NCBI GenBank assembly: GCA_965215155.1
Contig: CBDCCY010000001.1
Span: forward strand, 744,001 to 808,000
Direction of reading: 5' to 3'
DNA: 64,000 nucleotides
Origin: JAGWAJ01 sp965215155
GTDB taxonomy: Bacteria; Acidobacteriota; Vicinamibacteria; Vicinamibacterales; UBA8438
Part shown: piece after piece, positions 52,202-61,114 of the stretch
Numbering within the stretch: position 1 is the first letter of the stretch
Layout: every line of letters starts with the position of its first letter
Program-made: the position numbers and the translations under genes
Notes under the pieces: generated by a model
What the model saw: the letters and a program-made list of their open reading frames with translations, nothing else
Told to the model about the DNA's origin: nothing
The model's database searches: none

Positions 52202-52438
52202 CGAACGACGGTTGACATCAACGACGCCCTCCTGCAAGCGGCCAAGTCGCGAGCCGCGCGTGACAGGAGATCCCTGAAGGCGGTGATCGAGCAGGCGTTG
52301 CGCGAGTTCCTGTCGCAAGGGGGGCGTGGCGGTGCGACCGGCCCACTGATTCCCGTCTTTCACGGGCAGGGGGTGCAGCCTGGTGTGGAACTGACGGACA
52401 GCGCGGCCCTCGAGGACCTGATGAATGCAGAGCCCTGA
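52199..52438 (+). CDS. vapB: VapB-type antitoxin
   Basis: A 79-residue protein: MRTTVDINDALLQAAKSRAARDRRSLKAVIEQALREFLSQ is a ribbon-helix-helix-like DNA-binding start common to antitoxins paired with PIN toxins; the tail (PVFHGQGVQPGVELTDSAALEDLMN) would bind the toxin. The start at 52199 is favoured because homology begins there; an in-frame ATG lies at 52187. It overlaps the toxin gene by 14 bases. Confidence 0.85.
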   Translation: MRTTVDINDALLQAAKSRAARDRRSLKAVIEQALREFLSQGGRGGATGPLIPVFHGQGVQPGVELTDSAALEDLMNAEP

Positions 52439-52856
52439 CGTCAACGTCCTGGTGGGCGCGTTTCGGTCGGACGCAACCCATCACGATCTCTGCCGGGCAT
52501 GGCTGGACGGCGCAGTCTCCGGACGGGAGCCCCTCGGTCTGTCGGAACTGGTGCTGAGCGGGGTGCTGCGCGTTCTGACCCATCCGCGCATCTTCCATCC
52601 GCCGACTCCCGCCGAGGCGGCAATGGCCTTCGTCGACGCAGTGCTCGCACAGCCCGACGCGACTCCGCTGCGTCCCGGGGATGGCCACTGGCGAATCTTC
52701 CGCGGCCTGTTCGCTGCGCGCCACCCGACCGGAAACCGGGTGCCTGACGCCTACCACGCTGCGCTCGCGATGGAGCACGGCTGCGAGTGGGTCACGCTCG
52801 ATCACGGGTTCTCGATGTACCCCGGCCTGCGGTGCCGGAACCTGCTGGACGGTTGA
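52425..52856 (+). CDS. vapC: VapC-type PIN-domain ribonuclease toxin
   Basis: A 143-residue PIN-domain protein. The acidic active-site residues are in PDVNVLV (Asp, residue 5), LSELVLSGVLRV (Glu), VPDAYHAALAMEHG (Asp) and TLDHGF (Asp), so the site looks complete. VapC toxins cut tRNA or rRNA. It overlaps vapB by 14 bases and is followed one base later by the bpt start, so all three may be transcribed together. Confidence 0.88.
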   Translation: MQSPDVNVLVGAFRSDATHHDLCRAWLDGAVSGREPLGLSELVLSGVLRVLTHPRIFHPPTPAEAAMAFVDAVLAQPDATPLRPGDGHWRIFRGLFAARHPTGNRVPDAYHAALAMEHGCEWVTLDHGFSMYPGLRCRNLLDG

Positions 52857-52857
52857 C

Positions 52858-53631
52858 GTGAAGCCTCCGGTCTCGCCGGGGCGGCCGCGGCACTTCCTGG
52901 TGATTCCGCATCGGTGCGTCTACTTCGGGGACCGCAACGCGCGGTCGCAGGTGCTGCATCCGGTGGAGCGGCGCTCACCGGCGGCCTACGCCGATCTCGC
53001 GCGCGCCGGGTTCCGGCGGACCGGCGACGACCTGTATCGCCCGCGCTGCGCGACCTGCGAGGCGTGCGTGCCCACCCGCGTCGCGGTGGAGCGGTTCCGG
53101 TGGGGCCGGCGCTTCCGGCGCGTGCTGAAGAGGAACGCCGATCTCATCGTGCGCGCGGAGCCGGCGACTCCCGACCGGTCCGGCCTGGATCTCTACGCCC
53201 GCTACATCTGTGGCCGTCACACCGACGGCGAGATGTACCCCCCGTCACCGGGGCAACTGCTCTCGATGGTCCAGTCGCAGTGGGCCGGAACGTTCTTTCT
53301 GAACGCCCGGCTGGACGGGCGGCTGGTGGCGACCGCCGTGACCGACACGCTCGACGACGGGCTGGCTGCCGTCTACACGTTCTTCGATCCGGACCTGGCG
53401 TCCCGCAGCCTAGGCGTGTTCGCCATCCTCCAGCAGATCGAGGAGTGTCTGCGCCGCGGCCTGCCCTACCTCTACCTCGGCTTCTGGATCGCGGACGCAC
53501 CGAAGATGCGCTACAAGATCGAGTACCAGCCCGCTCAGTTGCTGATCGACGGCCGATGGCGGGAGATCCGTCGCATTGACACGCTCCGCGAAGGCGCAGA
53601 CACTCCCCTTCACACCCTACCCGGAGGGCAC
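52858..53631 (+). CDS. bpt: Aminoacyl-tRNA--protein transferase (Bpt/Ate-like), with no stop codon before the next gene
   Basis: About 240 residues of a leucyl/arginyl-tRNA-protein transferase, which adds an amino acid to the N-terminus of proteins to mark them for ClpAP degradation. Marks: LVIPHRCVYFGDRNARSQ, YRPRCATCEACVPTRV, RRFRRVLKRNADLIVR, YICGRHTDGEMYPPS and LGFWIADAPKMRYKIEYQPAQLL. GTG 52858 is the start, one base after vapC. The frame has no stop at the usual end of the family (about 53560) and runs on through 53631 into the amidohydrolase, ending at 54816. Either this is a fusion or the stop was lost. Confidence 0.85.
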
Positions 53632-54816
53632 ATGCTGATGACCCGCCGCCAGTTCGTCACCTCTGCCGCCGCGGCGGCGATCGGCGCCCGCTCGGCGCAC
53701 GTTCACGCGGCACCCTACGACCTCGTCGTGCGGGGCGGACGGGTGATCGATCCCTCGCTGGGGCTCGATGCAGTCCGGGACGTGGCCATCGCCGGCGGCC
53801 GAATCGCGGCGGTCGAGCCGGGCATCGATGCGGGCGGCGCGCGGGTCATCGACGCGCGCGGCCGCTTCGTGGTCCCCGGCCTGATCGACGTCCACACCCA
53901 CTACGCCCGCGAGGCGGAGGGGCCGCGGATCTGCCTCGAGGACGGGGTGACGGCGTGGGTCGACGCCGGCTCCGCGGGGGCCGACGCGATCGCCGGGCAG
54001 GTCGCGGTGGCGCGCGCCGCGCCGCAGCAGGGACGCCTGCTGGTCAACATCGGGCGCGCCGGCATCCTGCCGGGCGGCGACACGATGGACCTCGAGCTCG
54101 CGGACGTGGGGGCGGCGCGGGATGCCATCGCCCGCCACCGCGACTACGTGGTCGGGGTCAAGGCCCGGCTGTCGCGCAACGTGGCGGCGGACGACGTCGA
54201 GGTTCTGCGCCGCGCGCAGCAGGCGGCGTCGCCGTTCGAGCTGCCCGTGATGATCCACATGGGGCAGACGGTCTCGCCGCTCTCGACGATCCTGGCGCTG
54301 CTGAAGCCGGGCGACATCGTGACCCACATGTACGCGCCGCCGCCGAACGCCATCGTCGACGACGAGGGCCGCATCCGGCCGGAGGTGCTCGAGGCCCGCC
54401 GCCGCGGCATCCACTTCGACGTGGCGAACGGCCGGGTCGGCCACCTCCGGTGGGACACGTTCGACCACATCATGGCGAGCGGCTTCCTGCCCGACACCAT
54501 TTCCACCGACGGCAACCTGACGAGCCGGAGCGTGCCGGGCGTGGTCGATCTCCCGCAGGTGATGTCGAAGTTCCTCGACGCCGGGATGACGCTGGCGCAG
54601 GTGGTGGCGTGCGTCACCGTCAACGCCTCGCGCGTCTTCCCGCATCTGAACGACCGCGGCACGCTGCACGTCGGCGCGCGGGCGGACCTGGCCCTGCTGG
54701 AGCTGCGCGTGGGTCGCTTCGACTTCATCGACAACTACGAGAACGTCCGCGAGGGCGGGCAGCGCCTCTTCCCGCGGGGCACGGTGCTCGGGGGCGAGTG
54801 GATCCCGCGGGCCTGA
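53632..54816 (+). CDS. Tat-exported amidohydrolase/dihydroorotase-like enzyme
   Basis: A 394-residue amidohydrolase superfamily protein of the deacetylase/EF_0837 type. It starts with its own twin-arginine signal (MTRRQFVTSAAAAAIGARSAHVHA), and CGGAGG lies just before ATG 53632, so it can be translated on its own although the bpt frame runs into it. Metal site: GLIDVHTHY (HxH), GVKARLS (likely carbamylated Lys), IHMGQ (His) and STDGNLTSRS (Asp). N-terminal beta-strands carry LVVRGGRVIDP. It hydrolyses C-N bonds in an unknown amide or lactam in the periplasm. Confidence 0.88.
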   Translation: MLMTRRQFVTSAAAAAIGARSAHVHAAPYDLVVRGGRVIDPSLGLDAVRDVAIAGGRIAAVEPGIDAGGARVIDARGRFVVPGLIDVHTHYAREAEGPRICLEDGVTAWVDAGSAGADAIAGQVAVARAAPQQGRLLVNIGRAGILPGGDTMDLELADVGAARDAIARHRDYVVGVKARLSRNVAADDVEVLRRAQQAASPFELPVMIHMGQTVSPLSTILALLKPGDIVTHMYAPPPNAIVDDEGRIRPEVLEARRRGIHFDVANGRVGHLRWDTFDHIMASGFLPDTISTDGNLTSRSVPGVVDLPQVMSKFLDAGMTLAQVVACVTVNASRVFPHLNDRGTLHVGARADLALLELRVGRFDFIDNYENVREGGQRLFPRGTVLGGEWIPRA

Positions 54817-54882
54817 TCGAGCCCGGCCGCGGGGCTGCGTTGGACGGCGGCCGGCGGTAGACGTGTTCGAAGGAGGGCCAGG

Positions 54883-56157
54883 ATGACCCAACACCTGCGC
54901 GATGCCGCCGCCGCGGCATCTGCCGCGTCGAGACTCCATGTGCTGCCTGCGCGCCCGGCCGTCGGCCTGCCCAGCGGCGTCGCGGTGGCAGTTGCGGTCG
55001 TGACTCTCTTCGCCTCCCCGTTCCTCCCGTTCGGCTCGGGCGCTCCTGTCGCCGCGGCACAGGAGGGCTCGGGCGGGCCGGCGCTCGTGGCGCACACGAT
55101 CGACGCGGAGCTCGCGGGCGGCTACCAGCCGGTCGTCGTCGATCTGAACCGCGACGGGAGGCTGGACGTCATCGGCCTGTCGACGCGGCTCGACGAGCTG
55201 GCCTGGTACGAGAACCCGGGCTGGGAGCGCCACGTCCTGACGACCGGCATCACACGGGCCATCAACGCCGCGGCGCGCGACCTCGACGGCGACGGGATTC
55301 CCGAGGTGGTGCTCGCGCACGACTTCGGGACGACGCACGCCCGCAGCCTCGGCATCCTGACCCTGCTGACGCACACCGGCGACCCGACCCAGCCCTGGGA
55401 GGCCCGCGACGTCGACCGCACCCCGACGGTGCACCGGGTACGCTGGGCGGACGTCGACGGCAGCGGCCGTCCGGTGCTGGTCACGGCGCCGCTCTCCGGC
55501 CCCGCGGCCGAGCCGCCGGAGTACCGCGACGCGGTGCCGGTCTACTGGTATCGTCCGGACGACTGGATTCGCCGCACGGTGACCGACGCCGGGCAGGGTG
55601 TGGTGCACGGCTTGCTGGTGAAGCCGTGGGACGAACCGGGGCGCGACGCTGCGTTCACGGCCAGCTTCACCGGCGTGCACGTGCATCGCTTCGTGGACGG
55701 CGACTGGATCCGCGAGCAGGTCGCGGCCGGCGACCCCGCGCCCTGGCCGGCGAGCGGAGCGAGCGAGGTGGAGACCGGACGACTCGGCGAGCGGACCTTC
55801 GTGACGACGATCGAGCCCTGGCACGGCCCGCAGGTGGTCGTCTACGTCGAGGACGGCGACGGGTGGCGCCGGCAGGTCATCGACGACATCGGCAGCGGCC
55901 ACACCATCGTAACGGCCGACTTCGACGGCGACGGGCGCCACGAGATCGTGACCGGCGACCGGGGCGAGAGCGAGATGCTTTACCTGTACGCCGCGAGCGA
56001 CGCGGACGGCGCCGCCTGGTCGCGGCAGGTGCTCGACGACGGCATGTCGCCGTCCGGCTGCGCCATCGCCGACCTCAGCGGCGACGGCCGCCCCGACCTC
56101 GTCTGCATCGGCGGCCGGACCGGCAACCTCAAGTGGTACGAGAACGTCTCCGAGTGA
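54883..56157 (+). CDS. Exported FG-GAP/VCBS-repeat beta-propeller protein
   Basis: A 424-residue protein with a hydrophobic export signal (VAVAVAVVTLFASPFLPFGSGAPVAAAQ, about residues 33-60) and repeats with calcium-binding DxDxDG loops: VVDLNRDGRLDVIGL, ARDLDGDGIPEVVLA, TADFDGDGRHEIVTG and IADLSGDGRPDLVCIG. It may bind sugar or protein on the cell surface or in the periplasm. AGGAGG precedes the ATG. Convergent with the next gene. Confidence 0.88.
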   Translation: MTQHLRDAAAAASAASRLHVLPARPAVGLPSGVAVAVAVVTLFASPFLPFGSGAPVAAAQEGSGGPALVAHTIDAELAGGYQPVVVDLNRDGRLDVIGLSTRLDELAWYENPGWERHVLTTGITRAINAAARDLDGDGIPEVVLAHDFGTTHARSLGILTLLTHTGDPTQPWEARDVDRTPTVHRVRWADVDGSGRPVLVTAPLSGPAAEPPEYRDAVPVYWYRPDDWIRRTVTDAGQGVVHGLLVKPWDEPGRDAAFTASFTGVHVHRFVDGDWIREQVAAGDPAPWPASGASEVETGRLGERTFVTTIEPWHGPQVVVYVEDGDGWRRQVIDDIGSGHTIVTADFDGDGRHEIVTGDRGESEMLYLYAASDADGAAWSRQVLDDGMSPSGCAIADLSGDGRPDLVCIGGRTGNLKWYENVSE

Positions 56158-56195
56158 CCTCCGCGGTCGCGCCTCGAACCCGCACCGCCCTGTCC

Positions 56196-56228
56196 GGAGC
56201 GCGTGAAGGTCCGCGCCGTCAGCGCTCC
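56196..56228. terminator. Inverted repeat between convergent genes
   Basis: GGAGCGC (56196-56202) and GCGCTCC (56222-56228) around a 19-base loop, spanning the stop codon of the minus-strand gene. No T-run. Possibly a shared terminator. Confidence 0.3.
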
Positions 56229-57181
56229 TGGGCGCGCGCGCCGGCCAGGATGCCCTCCATCGAGTAGTTTCCCTCGTGGCAGGCGTACTCGAAGATCGAC
56301 ACCCGGTCGGTGATGCGCGTCATCGGCCGGACGACGGTCCACGGGCGCTGGAACGTGCGGGGATCATCGATCGTGAAGCGGTAGTCGATCGTGTCGTCGT
56401 CGACGCGCGTGTAGCGCTCGGTCAGGTGCAGCGTGTCGCGGGATCCCCGGAAGTTCGCCTTCGGGTCGAAGTTCGTCGTCTCGACGACCAGCGTGTCGCC
56501 CTCCCAACGGCCGCGCGAATCGCCCATCCACTGCCGCACGGACGCGGGCAGGTGCGGCCGCCCGTCGAGGGGGATGATGCGCGGCTCGTGGATCAACTCC
56601 TGGTAGACGACGACGTAGCCCGGGCTCTGGAAGATCTGGTAGTTGCTGCTGTACCAGCTCCCGATGCCGTTCCACCCGCGCGAGATGCAGCGCGTCCACG
56701 GACTCAGGTCGCTGTAGGTGTCCGGCGAGGTGGAGGGGCCGCGCCGGCTGCGCTCGGCCCGCTCCCGCGCGATGCGCGCTTCGCCCTCGGCCGAGAGCGG
56801 CGGAATCCGCCCGTCCGGCGGATCGACGATGAGCGACGTGCGCGTCAGCGCCCGGCCGACGTCGCGCCAGAAGGCGTTGTAGTTGCCGACGCTCCCTTCC
56901 GGCGGCGGCAGGTCGAAGGCCGCGCGGTTGGCGGCCTCGATCTCCGCCGCTTCCTCGGCCGGCAACCGGTCGGTCTCGGACAGCCGTCCGTCGAGGGGCC
57001 GCTCCAGCGGCGTCGACGTCTGGCTGTTCCACTGCCCCTGCAGATCGGGATCGCCCCACGAAGTCCGGGGCGCCGTCCATCCGTCCGGGGCGGACTCCTG
57101 CGCTTGACCCGCGGCCGGGTCCACAGCGAATGTAGCGAGCGTGGCAACCAGGAATCCGACGACGAGGAATCGGCAGCGCAT
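56219..57181 (-). CDS. Secreted protein of unknown function (paralogue of 57408-58424)
   Basis: A 320-residue protein with a signal peptide (FLVVGFLVATLATFAVDPAAGQA). Conserved-looking blocks shared with the next gene: TAPRTSWGDPDLQGQWN, TRTSLIVDPPDGRIPPLS, VRQWMGDSRGRWEGDTLVVETTNFD, YTRVDDDTIDYRFTIDD and FEYACHEGNYSMEGILAGAR. It has no known catalytic motif. This family is frequent in acidobacterial genomes, often in several copies; function unknown. Confidence 0.8.
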   Translation of the reverse strand: MRCRFLVVGFLVATLATFAVDPAAGQAQESAPDGWTAPRTSWGDPDLQGQWNSQTSTPLERPLDGRLSETDRLPAEEAAEIEAANRAAFDLPPPEGSVGNYNAFWRDVGRALTRTSLIVDPPDGRIPPLSAEGEARIARERAERSRRGPSTSPDTYSDLSPWTRCISRGWNGIGSWYSSNYQIFQSPGYVVVYQELIHEPRIIPLDGRPHLPASVRQWMGDSRGRWEGDTLVVETTNFDPKANFRGSRDTLHLTERYTRVDDDTIDYRFTIDDPRTFQRPWTVVRPMTRITDRVSIFEYACHEGNYSMEGILAGARAQER

Positions 57182-57385
57182 CTTGAGCCTCCCCGTGTGG
57201 CGGATCCGGCCCGCCGACGCACCGAACCCTGAACGGTTCGTGGCGTACGACCCGCATTCTCCTGTCTTTGATGCGCCGTGCGCAACGGTACTTCGGCCGG
57301 GCCCCGACGCGCGCGTTGCGCCGGGCTCGATCCGGGCGGAGCGTGCCGGAACGCGTGGAGCCCCGCGGAGCGCCTCGACGCAGGC

Positions 57386-57416
57386 GGTCAGCGGCGGTCA
57401 GCGTCCGTCAGCGGCC
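57386..57416. repeat. Three tandem 10-base units
   Basis: CGGTCAGCGG, CGGTCAGCGT and CCGTCAGCGG in tandem, over the stop codon of the minus-strand gene (57408-57410). Each unit contains TCA, a stop read on the minus strand, although the units fall in different frames. Confidence 0.6.
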
Positions 57417-58424
57417 ATCCTGGGCCGCAGCCCCGGCGGCTTCCGCCTCTGCCGCCCGCGCGCCGGCCAGGATGTTCGTGGCGGCGTAGTTGCCTTCGTG
57501 GCAGGCGTACTCGAAGAGCGGCGCGTCGCTCTTGCGGAACGTCTGCACCGCCGTCCAGGGCTGCGTCCAGACGGTGGAGTCCTCCACCGTGTACTCGTAC
57601 TGGAGGATGCCGGGGCCCACACGCGTGAAGCGCTCGACGAGCCGCTCCGCGTCGCGGCTGCCGCCGATGATCAGCAGGTCGTGGTCGAAGCGGGTGGACT
57701 CGACGACGAGGGTGTCGCCCTCCCAGCGCCCGCGCGAGTCGCCCAGCCACTGCCGGAGGCTGCCGTGGGGGCGGTCGTCGATCGGGATGATGCGGGTGGA
57801 GCCCATCATCTCCACCAGGAGCGCCACGTGGTCGGGAGTCTGGAACACCTGCACGTTGTTGTTGTAGGCGGTCGGGTAGATCGGGAGGGCCGCGGTGCCG
57901 AGGCAGCGATCGAAGTAGTTGAGGTCCTCGACATTCTCGAACGGCCCACCCCCGAACGAGCCGCCGAAGGCCGGACGCTGCTCGCCGGCGGGCGTCAGGG
58001 GCGGACGCCGCCCGTTCGGAGGATCGACGATGAGCGACGTGCGCCGGTCGGCAACCACCGAAGTGCCGAAGTCGAACCAGAAGCGGTTGTAGGCGCCGAC
58101 GTCGCCCCCGGCTTCCGTTCGCTCGGCCGGGGCTTCGTTGGCGTCGCGGTCCGTCTGTGCCGCCCCCTGCTCGAGGTTCGCCGCCTCTTCCGCGGTCAGG
58201 AAGGCGCGGTCGCCGTACTCCTCCGGGCGCTCCAGCGGCGTGATCGTCCGAAAGTCCCAGATGCCGCCGAGGTCGGGGTCTCCCCAGGGGGTCCGGGGAG
58301 TGGCCTCCGCCGCCTGTTCGGTAGTCGCCGGCCGTTCGGCGGCGGCCGCCTGAGCCCCGGCGCCGGCCGGCGCCAGCAGCAGGATCGCGATCACGACGAG
58401 CGCCGGCGTGCAGCTCCTGGACAT
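57408..58424 (-). CDS. Secreted protein of unknown function (paralogue of 56219-57181)
   Basis: A 338-residue protein with a signal peptide (CTPALVVIAILLLAPAGAGAQ) and the same blocks as its downstream paralogue: TPRTPWGDPDLGGIWDFRTITPLERP, RRTSLIVDPPNGRRPPLTPAG, LRQWLGDSRGRWEGDTLVVESTRFD and FEYACHEGNYAATNILAGAR. It also has a Gly/Phe-rich insertion (FGGSFGGGPFENV). ATG 58424 follows GAGGAGG; an in-frame ATG at 58445 lacks one. The two genes probably arose by tandem duplication. Function unknown. Confidence 0.82.
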   Translation of the reverse strand: MSRSCTPALVVIAILLLAPAGAGAQAAAAERPATTEQAAEATPRTPWGDPDLGGIWDFRTITPLERPEEYGDRAFLTAEEAANLEQGAAQTDRDANEAPAERTEAGGDVGAYNRFWFDFGTSVVADRRTSLIVDPPNGRRPPLTPAGEQRPAFGGSFGGGPFENVEDLNYFDRCLGTAALPIYPTAYNNNVQVFQTPDHVALLVEMMGSTRIIPIDDRPHGSLRQWLGDSRGRWEGDTLVVESTRFDHDLLIIGGSRDAERLVERFTRVGPGILQYEYTVEDSTVWTQPWTAVQTFRKSDAPLFEYACHEGNYAATNILAGARAAEAEAAGAAAQDGR

Positions 58425-58488
58425 GCGACTGCCTCCTCGGGTCATCCGTTCCTGAGTACGTTCAAACGTTCCGGCGCTCGGCGACCGG

Positions 58489-61065
58489 TCACCGTTGCCG
58501 GAAGAGGTCGCTCCGGACGACCTCGTGGATCATCGTCCGCACAGGATACGCGTCGTCGCCGAGGCGCGCCACGATTCCCTCCACCGAATCCCGGTCAGCG
58601 AACTCGATCTCGGCTCCGGTGGAGAAGACGAGAAGCTGCGAGGCCACGTGGCGGGCCACTTGCTCGAGGTCGTTGCGGAGCATGAGGCGCTTGTAGTCCG
58701 CGATCCCCGCGAACGCCTCGCCCGCGGGAGTGACGCCGCTCGGATCGACCGGCAGGCCGTCGACGAACGGTGCGGGCACCGTGAAGTCGCCGAACGTCAG
58801 CTCGCCGCCGGTGGCCCGATAGCTCGTCCGGAAGCCGCCGATCGGGTCGAACGACTCCAGGGCGAACCCGGGCGGATCGATGACGCGGTGGCAGCTCGCG
58901 CAGACCGGGTTCGCGCGGTGCGCCGTGAGCTGCTCGCGGATCGTCGTCGTGCCGCGCGTGTCGGGCTCCAGGCCCTCGATGCCCGGCGGAGGCGGGGCCG
59001 GGGGCTGCCCGAGCAGGTTGGCGAGCACGAAGTTGCCCCGCGGCACCGGCGAGGTCGTGGTTCCGTTCGCCGTTACCTTGAGGACGCTGGCGTGCGTCAG
59101 CAGCCCGCCCCGCGGACTGTCCGCCGGCAGCGCGACCCGCCGCATCCGCTGTCCCGCCACGCCCGGCAGGCCGTAGTGCTCGGCGAGCCGGCGGTTCGCG
59201 AAGGTGAAGTCGGCGTCGATCAGGTGGCCCACGCCGCGGTTCTCGTCGATCAGGGCCGCGAGGAACAGCTCCGTCTCGCGCGCCATCGCCTGCCCGAGCC
59301 GGTCGTCGTACTCCGGATAGAGGCCCGCGTCGGGGGTCGTCGCCCGCAGCTCGTAGAGCCGGAACGCCTGGCCCGCGAAGTCGCGCACGAAGCGCGCCGA
59401 CCGCTCGTCGTCGAGCAGGCGGTCGACGTGCGCCGCCAGGACTTCCGGATCCGACAGTCGCCCGTCGCGGGCTGCGCGGAGCAGCGGAGCGTCCGGGAGG
59501 CTGCGCCAGAGAAAGTACGACAGCCGCGAGGCGAGCGCGAAGTCGTCGAGCGTTCGCGTGTCGTCGCCCGCCGGCGCGCCCGCATCGTCGCCGTCCGCCT
59601 CGGAGGTGCCCCCCTGGAAGAGGAACGCCGGGGAACTCAGGATGGCGCGCAGCGGGACGCGGACCGCTTCGAGGAACGGACGGCCATCCGCCAGCAGCGG
59701 CTCGGCAAGGCCGGCGTACGCCTCCAGCTCACCGTCGGCGAGCGGGCGGCGGAACGCTCGTGGCGCGAAGGCCGCGACGGCGTCGGCGACGTGCTCGTGG
59801 GGTGCCTTCGTCAGCACGATCTCGCCCGCGGCGTCGAAGGCGATCCCCGGGAGCAATTGCCGCGTGCTCGCGGGCGGCCAGTCGTCACCCTCGGGGAGCG
59901 GACCCTCGATGGTCATCGACCGGACGGCGATGCCCTCGCCGGGGTAGTCCTTCATGCCGCCGTAGCCCTGGGAGGGGTCGGACGGTCCGTAGCCGGCCGC
60001 CTCCGGCGGCACGTCGAGGTCGGCCACCGAGAGCCCGATGAGGTCGCCGGGGCGGAGGTAGGGCCGCATCTCCACGGCGCGCGGGGCCTCGAGGTCGAAG
60101 GTGCCGATGAGTTCGTCCAGGGACGCGGCCACGCCCGCCATCTTCCCCTGGTAGACGGTCAGCGTCACCGGGGTGTCGGCCTGGTAGGGGTAGGCCTCCA
60201 CCGTGACCCGGTAGCGGCCGGGCTCGGTCACCGCGAAGCCCTCGGAGGCGCTGTGGAAGGTGTACGTCGACCCGAAGTCGAAGAACATCACGTAGGCGTC
60301 CGGCACCCGCTTGACGATGCCGAGGCCGAGGGCCCTCGCGTGCTCGATGCCCCACAGGTAGCGCGACTTCGTGTAGTCGATGACGTGCCGGCGGGCGCCG
60401 GGGGCCGGGCCGGTCCTGAGCGCGGCGTCGAGCGCCCGGTCCGCCGCGTCGAGGTAGGCCCGCACGTGCAGCGACGACATGCTCTGGTTGGCGGCCACGG
60501 TGTCGAAGCCGCCGGAGTCGGCCTCGGCGGGGAGCGTCTGGCTCAGCCCCTGGGCCACTGCGCCGTCGATCCCCAGCAGATCCTCGATGGTGTAGGAGTA
60601 CTCGAGGCGCGTCAGGCGCCGGAGCGGCGTCCGCTGGGCGCCGCGGGCAGCGAGATTGGCGTCGACGAGCGCCCGCTTCAGCGACCCGAGCGCGGCGTCG
60701 AGCACCGGCCCCTCGGGCTGGCGGGCGACGGCGGGCGGCATCCCGCCGCTCTCCAGCCGTTCGTAGACCCGCTCCCAGGCGCGGTAGGTCTCGCGATCGC
60801 CGAGGTCGAACCCGAGGCGGGCGAGGTTGAGCGGGGTCACCGTGCGGTCGCCGTGACACGCGAGGCAGGACCTCTCGACGAGCGGCGCCACGTCCGCCTC
60901 GAACGACTGCGCGGACGCCGCCCCGGACCCGAGCCACAGGCACGCGGCGAGGGCCGCGGCGAACTTCGGCTGCATCCTCATGCGCCGCACCGTCACGACC
61001 GCGGCGGCGCCCCGGCCCGACACCCTCGAGCAGGCGCGGCGTGTGCTGCCGGTTCGGGCCTGCAT
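58489..61065 (-). CDS. DUF1592 multidomain c-type cytochrome protein (locus C)
   Basis: An 858-residue member of the same group as loci A and B but clearly diverged: haem box SCLACHGDRT after the signal peptide (FAAALAACLWLGSGAASAQ), SGGMPPAVARQ, DUF1587 (LRRLTRLEYSYTIEDLLG), a longer middle domain, DUF1595 (FAPRAFRRPLADGELEAY), DUF1592 (LDDFALASRLSYFLWRS), DUF1588 (LLTHASVLKVTANGTTTSPV, then CASCHRVIDPPGFALESFD) and DUF1585. ATG 61065 has AGGGAG upstream but gives a long basic lead; ATG 60981 just before the signal core is the alternative. Its DUF1552 partner lies upstream here, not downstream. Confidence 0.9.
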   Translation of the reverse strand: MQARTGSTRRACSRVSGRGAAAVVTVRRMRMQPKFAAALAACLWLGSGAASAQSFEADVAPLVERSCLACHGDRTVTPLNLARLGFDLGDRETYRAWERVYERLESGGMPPAVARQPEGPVLDAALGSLKRALVDANLAARGAQRTPLRRLTRLEYSYTIEDLLGIDGAVAQGLSQTLPAEADSGGFDTVAANQSMSSLHVRAYLDAADRALDAALRTGPAPGARRHVIDYTKSRYLWGIEHARALGLGIVKRVPDAYVMFFDFGSTYTFHSASEGFAVTEPGRYRVTVEAYPYQADTPVTLTVYQGKMAGVAASLDELIGTFDLEAPRAVEMRPYLRPGDLIGLSVADLDVPPEAAGYGPSDPSQGYGGMKDYPGEGIAVRSMTIEGPLPEGDDWPPASTRQLLPGIAFDAAGEIVLTKAPHEHVADAVAAFAPRAFRRPLADGELEAYAGLAEPLLADGRPFLEAVRVPLRAILSSPAFLFQGGTSEADGDDAGAPAGDDTRTLDDFALASRLSYFLWRSLPDAPLLRAARDGRLSDPEVLAAHVDRLLDDERSARFVRDFAGQAFRLYELRATTPDAGLYPEYDDRLGQAMARETELFLAALIDENRGVGHLIDADFTFANRRLAEHYGLPGVAGQRMRRVALPADSPRGGLLTHASVLKVTANGTTTSPVPRGNFVLANLLGQPPAPPPPGIEGLEPDTRGTTTIREQLTAHRANPVCASCHRVIDPPGFALESFDPIGGFRTSYRATGGELTFGDFTVPAPFVDGLPVDPSGVTPAGEAFAGIADYKRLMLRNDLEQVARHVASQLLVFSTGAEIEFADRDSVEGIVARLGDDAYPVRTMIHEVVRSDLFRQR

Positions 61066-61114
61066 CGGCGTTCTCCCTGGCGTAGTGGTTTCGCTCGTCA
61101 ACGGTCCTGCTCCC

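Noticed and set aside
53617..55941. A 774-codon minus-strand open frame opposite the amidohydrolase and FG-GAP genes
   Set aside because: No domain, antisense to motif-bearing genes.
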